Source: an uncultured Alistipes sp. (GTDB taxonomy: Bacteria > Bacteroidota > Bacteroidia > Bacteroidales > Rikenellaceae). Taken from it: a stretch of 64,000 bases of DNA. Each line of letters begins with the position of its first letter. Position 1 is the first letter of the stretch. The stretch lies in NCBI GenBank assembly GCA_910584485.1, contig CAJUAV010000007.1, forward strand, positions 1-64,000. The letters are read 5' to 3'. Positions 53,295 through 60,499 of this stretch are shown here, in pieces. The translations under genes and the position numbers were made by a program. The notes beneath the pieces were generated by a model, which was given only the letters and a program-made list of their open reading frames with translations, was not told where the DNA came from and made no database searches.

Positions 53295-53888
53295 TTATTT
53301 CAGCTCGACGAGCGAATCGACGCGATCCCCGGGCTTCGGCTTGCGGATCTTGTACGGAACCAAATACGAGAAAATGAGCTCGCGCGTCTCGTGCATGATA
53401 TTCAGCTTCTTCTCGTCGTCGGTGATCGTCTTCCAGCGTACGTACTTTTTCAGGTTCCGTTCGTAGAGCGCATATTTTGAAGGAGGAATCGCACTCGTGC
53501 GAGGTGATATGCGCGCACTGAAAGAGACCTCCAGCACCTCGCCCCGATTGTTCTTCACCAATATGACCCAAATCGCATCCTTTCCATCCCGCAAGCGGGC
53601 GCCCTCCTCCTCCGTAAAGGTCTCCGTGAACGCTTTTTTGAACGATTCGACATCTATTTCGCCGGGGTCGTAATCCCACGGTTCGGCATTCGTACCGTCC
53701 AAATACTCCGTCGGCCGATGCGAAACTACATTCTGTGCGTTTTCCACCTCATAATACATACCGTATTTATTTTTTACGGTAAAGGTGATACCGTCGGCCG
53801 TCAACGTGGTGCTTTCCGAATAATAATTCTGGGCAAAAACGGTTTGGGCGGCAACGATCCAACACAACAAGCATCCTGTTTTTTTCAT
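53295..53888 (-). CDS. Secreted protein of unknown function, paralogue of the upstream gene
   Basis: The 197-residue protein has a signal peptide (MKKTGCLLCWIVAAQTVFAQ) and a mature domain beginning NYYSESTTLTADGITFTV. The C-terminal half (NLKKYVRWKTITDDEKKL, then DRVDSLVEL) is closely similar to the neighbour at 53927-54517. The fold is unknown. It resembles small Bacteroidales secreted families of unknown function (DUF5043-like is my best but unsure guess). It is last in a three-gene, AT-richer operon, 38 bp after its paralogue. Confidence 0.82.
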   Translation of the reverse strand: MKKTGCLLCWIVAAQTVFAQNYYSESTTLTADGITFTVKNKYGMYYEVENAQNVVSHRPTEYLDGTNAEPWDYDPGEIDVESFKKAFTETFTEEEGARLRDGKDAIWVILVKNNRGEVLEVSFSARISPRTSAIPPSKYALYERNLKKYVRWKTITDDEKKLNIMHETRELIFSYLVPYKIRKPKPGDRVDSLVELK

Positions 53889-53926
53889 TTCGGATCAGGT
53901 AAAAATTCCTAAATTGTCGAATAAGC

Positions 53927-54517
53927 CTACTCCAACTCCACCAGCGAATCGACACGATCCCACGGGTTCGGTTCACGGACCTTATACGGCACCAAAGAGC
54001 GTAAATCGAGCAACATCGATTCATGCGTAAATTTCAATTTTCTTTCGTCGTCGGTGATCGTTTTCCAGCGCACATATTTTTTCAGGTTCTTTTCGTACGA
54101 CGCATATTTCGAAGGAGGGAAAATCGGCATGCCCGGCAAGGCATAAAAGGTGAAGGCTACCTCCAATAAAGCTCCGTTGCCGTCCTTGGTCAGGAATAAC
54201 CGAATCCGTGCTTTTCGATCGCGCATATCGACCGCCTCCTCTTCCGTGAACGTCTCCGTAAAAGCGCGTTTAAACGCATCGAAATCGAGCTCCCCCATCT
54301 CGATATCCCACGGCAGCACCGGTTCTCCCTGCAACGTCTGTTGCTGTTGCCTGGATAACGTGTTACGCACATTGGACAACGAAATACAGGCCGATACCGG
54401 ACGATGCACATAAAAGGTGATGCCGTCGGCCGTGACCGTCGTTCCGTCGACATATGCATATTGGGCATGCGCGGGCATCATACAAATCACACCGATTAAC
54501 AACAGAAAACGTTTCAT
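53927..54517 (-). CDS. Secreted protein of unknown function, paralogue of the downstream gene
   Basis: A signal peptide (MKRFLLLIGVICMMPAHAQ) precedes a domain like that of the next gene: TTVTADGITFYV, FKRAFTETFTEEEA, YEKNLKKYVRWKTITDDE and DRVDSLVELE are shared. A preceding ATG at 54520 is also possible. The pair are evidently tandem duplicates with diverged central regions. It begins only about 10 nt after the stop of the 511-residue lipoprotein gene. Function unknown. Confidence 0.82.
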   Translation of the reverse strand: MKRFLLLIGVICMMPAHAQYAYVDGTTVTADGITFYVHRPVSACISLSNVRNTLSRQQQQTLQGEPVLPWDIEMGELDFDAFKRAFTETFTEEEAVDMRDRKARIRLFLTKDGNGALLEVAFTFYALPGMPIFPPSKYASYEKNLKKYVRWKTITDDERKLKFTHESMLLDLRSLVPYKVREPNPWDRVDSLVELE

Positions 54518-54528
54518 CATGATATTAT

Positions 54529-56064
54529 TTAGCAATCTTCCAATAATTTATATATTGTATCAAGACCTTGCGACATTCTCTCATACTGAAAAGGATATCG
54601 TTCAGGCGGATAACAATTTACAAGAAATGGCGAATCTCGATCCTTTGTTTGTAACCCTTGTAATGATTCTTTCGCAAGCAGATATAATTCCGTAAAATCA
54701 TAACTTAAAGGGCCCACATCAAAAGACAACAAATCAGCCATCCAATACATGGCCTCTGCATTTTCTCCTAATTGGCTTTTTCCTGGGGTAACAGCTCTAT
54801 ACGCGATCTGTTTATTTATATAAGTAAGCCATCCTACTTTCGCGTCTATTTCGTCATTCAACGTAGGAAAACGACCGTCCCCGTTTCCGCGCCGCTGGTA
54901 TTGGTAACTGTGGATCAACTCTTCCATAAACACATAATCGCGATACCCGTATTTGTCATGGGGTTTCAAAAAGATCGTATTCGTAACAGGGTCGAAACGG
55001 TTTGCATCCTGCTCTGTCAGAACCGTCACACCGTCCAACGACCGAATCAACCTGCGGCCCATACAGTCCTTTACCAGCGAATCCAGCAGGTCTTTCACAC
55101 GGGGATCTTCGAACTTGATGTCGGGATTATCGGGGAACCCGTCCGAATCGTCCGAAGAGTTGCTGCTGTCTCCTTCGCCGCCGAGCCCGCCGCTGCCGCC
55201 CCATGTCGCGCCACTATTACCGGAAACAGCCGCAGGAAAATCATCTACCGGCAGCTCGTACCGAATCACAGGCTTCTCGGGGCGAATGCCTTCGATTACC
55301 ACACACTCAAGACCGCCCCAATCCAACGGATCGGGTTCTTTATCGTCCTTCTTCGGATTCTCACCGTTTTCCGTCGGCTTCGGATGATCGACGCGGGTCG
55401 TCGGCTGCGAAGCGCGGCACCGGCCGACCCGCAGGCCGTCGAGCAGCCGCCGCATATCCGCCTCGCACTCCTCCTCGGTGCGCGTTTCGTCGAACCAGAA
55501 GGCGTAATCGGTCAACAAACCCCGTTCGTAACGTCCCGCGGCGATCACGTATCCGTCGAGCGACACGTAGACCGACCGCCCCGTAAAGCCCTTTTTCGGG
55601 CGGCTGTTGAGCAGCCGATCGTAGTCGGCCTCGTCGTGGGCCGCGGCATAGGCCGCATCGGGCAGGTAATACCGCAGGTAGCAGCATTCGCCGCCCGTCT
55701 CGGGATTCCGCACCGTCACCAGCCGAACGGGCAGCGCGAAGGGCAGCAGCGAATCGGACGTACGATCCGCGTACCGATAATAGCGGTATTCGGCGGAGGA
55801 GAGCGGCACATCGACGCTGTACAGCGTGCTGCCGATCGAGACGGCCGCCCGATCCCAGTCGGGCCGCCACGCTCCCGCCGTCAGCGGCCCCGCCTCCGCG
55901 GCACGGGTGCCGGCCGCCAGCGTCCGTTCGTAGCAGGCCCGCGCCTCCGAAACGGTGTACTGCGCCGTCGCCGCCCGCCGCACCGAGGGCAGCTCCTCGC
56001 GCGTACAGGAAACCGACAGAATAAGCATCGCAAGGATCGCCCCGAAAATTCGATCTGTTCGCAT
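54529..56064 (-). CDS. Large lipoprotein with an EELIHSYQ motif
   Basis: The 511-residue product starts MRTDRIFGAILAMLILSVSC, a lipobox ending at Cys20. The N-terminal half (to about 220) is GC-rich and of unknown fold. A Pro/Glu/Asp-rich linker with Gly/Ser/Asp runs (about 265-310) follows. The C-terminal half is AT-richer, with a YVFMEELIHSYQYQRRG segment resembling the HExxH zinc-peptidase helix but with Glu in place of the first His. It may be an inactive or altered metallopeptidase-like domain. First gene of an operon with the two secreted paralogues. Confidence 0.8.
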   Translation of the reverse strand: MRTDRIFGAILAMLILSVSCTREELPSVRRAATAQYTVSEARACYERTLAAGTRAAEAGPLTAGAWRPDWDRAAVSIGSTLYSVDVPLSSAEYRYYRYADRTSDSLLPFALPVRLVTVRNPETGGECCYLRYYLPDAAYAAAHDEADYDRLLNSRPKKGFTGRSVYVSLDGYVIAAGRYERGLLTDYAFWFDETRTEEECEADMRRLLDGLRVGRCRASQPTTRVDHPKPTENGENPKKDDKEPDPLDWGGLECVVIEGIRPEKPVIRYELPVDDFPAAVSGNSGATWGGSGGLGGEGDSSNSSDDSDGFPDNPDIKFEDPRVKDLLDSLVKDCMGRRLIRSLDGVTVLTEQDANRFDPVTNTIFLKPHDKYGYRDYVFMEELIHSYQYQRRGNGDGRFPTLNDEIDAKVGWLTYINKQIAYRAVTPGKSQLGENAEAMYWMADLLSFDVGPLSYDFTELYLLAKESLQGLQTKDRDSPFLVNCYPPERYPFQYERMSQGLDTIYKLLEDC

Positions 56065-56081
56065 CATTACAAGGATTTCCA

Positions 56082-56089
56082 CAAAAATA
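56082..56089 (-). promoter_or_regulatory. -7 box of the lipoprotein operon
   Basis: TATTTTTG on the minus strand, 18 nt before the ATG at 56064. Confidence 0.45.
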
Positions 56090-56196
56090 ACAAGATTTTT
56101 TTTTGAAAATGCCTGTTGCGCATGCAAAAAAACGCATTCCGGAATCGGGGTATCTTCGCCCGTGAATCGGGTAGCCCCGCAGCGGCGCAAGCGCAC

Positions 56197-56204
56197 TACT
56201 TTTG
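56197..56204 (+). promoter_or_regulatory. -7 box of the hydrolase-flavodoxin operon
   Basis: TACTTTTG on the plus strand, 21 nt before the ATG at 56225. Confidence 0.5.
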
Positions 56205-56224
56205 CACCATCGAACCGAAACCGC

Positions 56225-57283
56225 ATGAAACGCACCCTTCTCATCGCAGCCGCCGCGCTGCTCGTCGCCCTGCTCGCGACCGCCTGCCGTCAGACAAATC
56301 ATTCGACCGATATGAACACCTCCGAAAAAGACCTCGCGTGGGACAAGGTATTCCCCCGCAACGAACAGATCCGTCACGACAAGGTGACCTTCACGAACCG
56401 TTACGGCATCCGCCTGACGGCCGACCTCTACCTTCCCGCCGACACCGTCGCACGACCGCTGGCCGCCGTCGCCGTCGCAGGCCCCTTCGGCGCCGTCAAG
56501 GAGCAGGTGTCGGGGCTCTATGCCCAGACGCTGGCCGAGCGGGGCTTCCTCGCGATCGCCTTCGACCCCTCCTACACGGGCGAAAGCGGCGGCGAACCGC
56601 GCTACGTGGCCTCGCCCGACATCAACACGGAGGATTTCTGCGCCGCGGTCGACTACCTCTCCACGCGCGACGACGTCGACCCCGAACGCATCGGCATCCT
56701 CGGCATCTGCGGCTGGGGCGGCCTGGCGATCAACGCTGCCGCCATCGACACGCGCATCCGAGCGACCGTCGCGTCGACGATGTACGACATGAGCCGCGTC
56801 ACGGCCAACGGCTATTTCGACACGATGGACGCCGACGCCCGCCATGCGCTGCGCCGCGCGCTCTGCGCGCAGCGGACGGCCGATGCCAAGAGCGGCACCT
56901 GCGCCCGTGCGGGTGGCGTAGTCGATCCGCTGCCCGCCGACGCGCCGCAGTTCGTTCGGGAGTATTACGACTACTACAAGACCCCGCGCGGCTACCATCC
57001 GCGGTCGCTCAACTCGAACGACGGCTGGAACAAGACCTCGGCCCTCTCGTTCCTCAACCAGCCGATCATGGCCTACAGCGACGAGATCCGCAGCGCCGTT
57101 CTCGTCGTACACGGCGAAAAGGCCCACTCGCGCTACTTCGGCGAGGATGCCTTCCGACGCCTGCGCGGCGACAACAAGGAGCTGCTGATCGTCCCCGACG
57201 CCAACCACACCGACCTCTACGACCGCACCGACAAGATCCCCTTCGACGCGATCGAACGTTTCCTGCGCACCTATCTGCAATAA
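56225..57283 (+). CDS. Secreted alpha/beta hydrolase lipoprotein with a Cys nucleophile elbow
   Basis: The 352-residue protein opens MKRTLLIAAAALLVALLATAC, with a lipobox ending at Cys21. An alpha/beta-hydrolase fold follows, related to dienelactone-hydrolase/YcjY proteins. The nucleophile elbow reads GICGWGG, so the nucleophile appears to be Cys, as in dienelactone hydrolase, rather than Ser. Candidate acid and histidine are in VVHGEKAHSRYF and PDANHTDLYD. Substrate unknown. It is 5 nt upstream of a secreted flavodoxin-like gene, suggesting a shared redox or detoxification role. Confidence 0.86.
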   Translation: MKRTLLIAAAALLVALLATACRQTNHSTDMNTSEKDLAWDKVFPRNEQIRHDKVTFTNRYGIRLTADLYLPADTVARPLAAVAVAGPFGAVKEQVSGLYAQTLAERGFLAIAFDPSYTGESGGEPRYVASPDINTEDFCAAVDYLSTRDDVDPERIGILGICGWGGLAINAAAIDTRIRATVASTMYDMSRVTANGYFDTMDADARHALRRALCAQRTADAKSGTCARAGGVVDPLPADAPQFVREYYDYYKTPRGYHPRSLNSNDGWNKTSALSFLNQPIMAYSDEIRSAVLVVHGEKAHSRYFGEDAFRRLRGDNKELLIVPDANHTDLYDRTDKIPFDAIERFLRTYLQ

Positions 57284-57288
57284 ATCCC

Positions 57289-57834
57289 GTGAAAACCCTT
57301 TTCCGGATCGCCTGCCTGCTCACGGCCCTCGGCAGCGCCTCCGCACAACCGCAAAAACAGCCCATGAAAACCTTGATCGTCTGCTTCTCGGCGACGGGCA
57401 CGACGGCCCGCGTCGCCGAACGGCTGGCCGCGACGACGGGCGGGGAGCTCTTCCGCATCCTTCCCGCAACGCCCTACACCGCCGCCGACCTCGACTGGAC
57501 CGACCGCAATTCGCGATCGAGCCGCGAAATGAACGACCCGCAGTCGCGTCCCGCCCTGGCGAACCGGCCGGTCGAGACGAGCGGCTACGCGGTCGTCTAC
57601 CTCGGATTTCCCGTCTGGTGGGACTCCGCACCGACGATCGTCAACACCTTTCTCGAGACGCACGACCTCGGCGGCAAACGCATCATCCCCTTCGCCACGT
57701 CGGGCGGCAGCGGCATCCGCAAGGCCTGCGACCGCCTGAAAGCCGCCTACCCGCACCTCCGCTGGGAAGAGGGGCGGCTGCTGAACCGCCCCTCCGACCG
57801 CGAGCTGGAGGCGTGGACGCAGCAGCACCGATAA
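57289..57834 (+). CDS. Exported flavodoxin-like protein
   Basis: The flavodoxin fold is clear: MKTLIVCFSATGTTARVAE is the FMN phosphate-binding loop, and YLGFPVWWDSAP and FATSGGSGI follow. From the internal ATG at 57364 it would be cytosolic (156 residues). A GTG at 57289 adds a convincing signal peptide (VKTLFRIACLLTALGSASA), giving 181 residues and export. I prefer the GTG because the spacing to the hydrolase stop (5 nt) is operon-like and exported flavodoxins occur in Bacteroidota. It ends before a strong terminator at 57841. Confidence 0.85.
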   Translation: MKTLFRIACLLTALGSASAQPQKQPMKTLIVCFSATGTTARVAERLAATTGGELFRILPATPYTAADLDWTDRNSRSSREMNDPQSRPALANRPVETSGYAVVYLGFPVWWDSAPTIVNTFLETHDLGGKRIIPFATSGGSGIRKACDRLKAAYPHLRWEEGRLLNRPSDRELEAWTQQHR

Positions 57835-57840
57835 CGACCG

Positions 57841-57874
57841 AACGCCCCTCTTCTTTTCGGAAGAGGGGCGTTTT
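57841..57874 (+). terminator. Terminator of the hydrolase-flavodoxin operon
   Basis: AACGCCCCTCTTC pairs with GAAGAGGGGCGTT (13 bp) followed by TT, 6 nt after the flavodoxin stop. Confidence 0.88.
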
Positions 57875-57959
57875 GCATGCGGATGAAAATTTTCGGCAAA
57901 ACATTTGTTGTTTTTACACATATTTCGTATATTGCCAAACACCCTTACCCTGTGCCCCC

Positions 57960-58640
57960 ATGAAAAAGCTGTTCATTCTCTCCGCCACGATTTCGCTGCT
58001 GCTCCTTCTATGCGCCTGCTCGCAGCGAACGAAACGATCCGAACACGAAGAGGTGCTGCCGAAAACGCGTCTGGAAGCGGCATTGGCAGCCATTCCGCAT
58101 GTGCAGTTCGATTCGACCGCCATGGTCGTTCATCTGGACCTCTCCCGCGAGGAGGCCGCCGCACTCGGCATCTCGGACGAACATTACGACGAATTGATCG
58201 AATCGGTCGAATCGATGAACCTTTTCCTGCAAGAAGAGCTGAAGAGAAATCCCGACCTGCACGTCGACTGGGATTTATCGGTCCCCGACATGAAAACAAG
58301 CCGAGCGGGCGTTCTTCCGCGCGACCCCAACAACATTCACTCGATCGACGGATTGGAAACAGATTTCAATAACGAAGAGGCCAATCGTGGATATTGGGCG
58401 CCGGATCAGGTCCGAGGCATCAAATTCCTTTGTTTGGGTAAGAGTGCACTATACTGTATTCATGTAGGCAGAACATACTCCATGGGTACTTACAAAGAAC
58501 AATCCGTAAAAACCGGCTCCTGCCTCTGGAACTCACCGATCGAAGTCGATATCATGGCGACAAACACATCCGTAACGGCTTTTTACAGGACATCCGACCC
58601 CAACGGAGGCAGAGCGGCATTGGAATGGATTCCGCAGTAA
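57960..58640 (+). CDS. Lipoprotein of unknown function
   Basis: The 226-residue product has a lipoprotein signal (MKKLFILSATISLLLLLCAC, Cys20) followed by a short charged linker. I do not recognise the domain. It includes an acidic helical region (LSREEAAALGISDEHYDELIESVESMN) and a C-terminal beta-rich part (GYWAPDQVRGIKFLCLG, CLWNSPIEVDIMATN). The second half of the gene is AT-richer than its surroundings, like the 53.3-55.4 kb genes. Upstream is a weak TATATTGC -7-like sequence at about 57929. Monocistronic. Confidence 0.75.
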   Translation: MKKLFILSATISLLLLLCACSQRTKRSEHEEVLPKTRLEAALAAIPHVQFDSTAMVVHLDLSREEAAALGISDEHYDELIESVESMNLFLQEELKRNPDLHVDWDLSVPDMKTSRAGVLPRDPNNIHSIDGLETDFNNEEANRGYWAPDQVRGIKFLCLGKSALYCIHVGRTYSMGTYKEQSVKTGSCLWNSPIEVDIMATNTSVTAFYRTSDPNGGRAALEWIPQ

Positions 58641-58736
58641 CCGATCATCGCAAACCGAACGACAATCGTCATACCAGGTCCCTGCTTTTAAACCCGACAG
58701 CCCGTTACCCTAAAACTGCATAGCCCGCAACGCAAA

Positions 58737-58765
58737 CGGCCGCTCCCCGTTATGAGGAGCGGCCG
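58737..58765 (-). terminator. gdhA terminator
   Basis: CGGCCGCTCC pairs with GGAGCGGCCG around a 9-base loop, 24 nt after the gdhA stop on the minus strand. Confidence 0.75.
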
Positions 58766-58788
58766 CAGCATTAGCGAAAGACGGCCGT

Positions 58789-60126
58789 TTACAGGATGCC
58801 CTGCTCGACCATCGACTTGGCGACCTTCATGAAGCCCGCGATGTTGGCGCCCTTCATGTAGTTGATGTAGCCGTCGGCCTCCGTGCCGTACTCGATGCAG
58901 GCGCGGTGGATCGACGACATGATCCGGTGCAGCTTGGCATCGACTTCCTCGGCCGTCCAGTTGAGTTTCTGGGCGTTCTGCGTCATTTCGAGGCCCGACG
59001 TGGCGACACCGCCCGCATTGACGGCCTTGCCCGGTCCGTAGGGGATCTTCGCCGCGATGAAGGCGTCGATCGCCTCGGGGCGGCAGCCCATGTTCGAAAC
59101 CTCGGCCACGATCTTCACGCCGTTCGCGAGCAGCATCGCGGCATCCTCGCCGCCGAGCTCGTTCTGCGTGGCGCAGGGCATGGCGATATCCACAGCCACC
59201 TCCCACGGTTTGCGGCCGGCGACGAACTTCGAGCCGGGGAACTTCTCGGCATAGGGCGCCACGACGTCGTTGTTCGAGGCGCGCAGCTCGAGCATGTAGG
59301 CGATCTTCTCGGCATCGAGACCCGCCTCATCGTAGATGTAGCCGTCGGGACCCGAGATGGTCACCACCTTGGCGCCCAGCTCCGTGGCCTTCGTGGCGGC
59401 GCCCCAGGCGACGTTGCCGAAGCCCGAAATGGCGATACGCTGCCCCTTGAGCTCCATGCCCTTCTCCTCGAGCATCCGGCGCAGGAAATAGACGGCGCCG
59501 AAGCCCGTCGCCTCGGGACGGATCAGCGAACCGCCGTAGGTCATGCCCTTGCCCGTCAGCACGCCCGTATTCTCACGCGCCAGCTTGCGGTACATGCCGT
59601 AGAGGTAGCCGATTTCGCGACCGCCGACGCCGATGTCGCCCGCAGGCACGTCGGTCTCGGGGCCGATGTGGCGCCACAGCTCGGTCATGAAGGCCTGGCA
59701 GAAACGCATCACCTCGCGATCCGACTTGCCCTTCGGGTTGAAATCCGAACCGCCCTTCGCACCGCCCATCGGCAGCGTCGTCAGCGCGTTCTTGAAGATC
59801 TGCTCGAAACCGAGGAACTTCAGGATCGAGGGATTCACCGAGGGGTGGAAACGCAGACCGCCCTTGTAGGGACCGATCGCGTTGTTGAACTGGATGCGGT
59901 AACCCGTGTTGACCTGCACCTCGCCGCGGTCGTCCGTCCAGACGACCTTGAAGGTGAACTGGCGGTCGGGCTCGACGATCCGCTCGGCAATGCGGTTCGC
60001 CTCGAATTCGGGATGACGGTTGTAGGTCTCCTCGACGGTCATCAGGACCTCGCGCACGGCTTGCAGATACTCGCTCTCGCCCGGGTGACGGCGCTCGAGA
60101 TCGGCCATTAATTTCGATACGTTCAT
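58789..60126 (-). CDS. gdhA: Glutamate dehydrogenase
   Basis: The hexameric enzyme interconverts glutamate and 2-oxoglutarate plus ammonia. The 445-residue length fits the small NADP-type class. Substrate-site segments are present: GGLRFHPSVN, LTTLPMGGAKGGSDF (with the catalytic Lys) and PAGDIGVGGREIGYLYG. The Rossmann motif is SGFGNVAWGAATKA, and the later Ser/Lys region NAGGVATSGLEMTQN follows. It may work in ammonia assimilation, or take up glutamate produced by the hut operon in this window. Monocistronic with its own -7 box. Confidence 0.95.
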   Translation of the reverse strand: MNVSKLMADLERRHPGESEYLQAVREVLMTVEETYNRHPEFEANRIAERIVEPDRQFTFKVVWTDDRGEVQVNTGYRIQFNNAIGPYKGGLRFHPSVNPSILKFLGFEQIFKNALTTLPMGGAKGGSDFNPKGKSDREVMRFCQAFMTELWRHIGPETDVPAGDIGVGGREIGYLYGMYRKLARENTGVLTGKGMTYGGSLIRPEATGFGAVYFLRRMLEEKGMELKGQRIAISGFGNVAWGAATKATELGAKVVTISGPDGYIYDEAGLDAEKIAYMLELRASNNDVVAPYAEKFPGSKFVAGRKPWEVAVDIAMPCATQNELGGEDAAMLLANGVKIVAEVSNMGCRPEAIDAFIAAKIPYGPGKAVNAGGVATSGLEMTQNAQKLNWTAEEVDAKLHRIMSSIHRACIEYGTEADGYINYMKGANIAGFMKVAKSMVEQGIL

Positions 60127-60162
60127 AGCGGTATAAAGATTAAGGTTGTGTTATTTCTTTCA

Positions 60163-60170
60163 CAAATATA
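60163..60170 (-). promoter_or_regulatory. -7 box of gdhA
   Basis: TATATTTG on the minus strand, 37 nt upstream of the gdhA ATG. A run of nine G residues (60228-60236) lies 58 nt further upstream. Confidence 0.55.
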
Positions 60171-60236
60171 ACGTATTTTCCGAACGATTGTCATCCGAGG
60201 GGCGAAATTTTCGAAAAATCATCGGTCGGGGGGGGG

Positions 60237-60499
60237 CGGTCATGCGGCCGCAATCGGCATCGGACCGCAGCTTGCCGAATCGACGCCGCGGACGTCGGCG
60301 GGCAAAGCCTTTCAATGCACACCCGCGGCATGGACCGGCCGCGGTCGGTTCAGGCTGCGGCCACCGGCATCGGGCCGCGGCTTGCGCAGATCGACGCCGC
60401 AGGCGTCGGCGGGCCGCAGCTTCCGCCTGCGGAGGCCCGCAGCTCCTTTTCGTCGCAAGCGTGCTCCGCAAGCTGCTGCCCGAACACCGAGCGGCAAAA
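60237..60499. repeat. Hairpin modules between gdhA and the PPDK-N-like gene
   Basis: In reverse orientation: stem GACGCC-GCG-GACGTC with one mismatch (near 60280), then GACGCC-GCA-GGCGTC (60393-60407). GGCGGGCC and an inner CTTCCGCC..GCGGAGG stem to GGCCCGC follow. CGGACCGCAGCTTGC and CGGGCCGCGGCTTGC pieces are interspersed. Confidence 0.8.
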
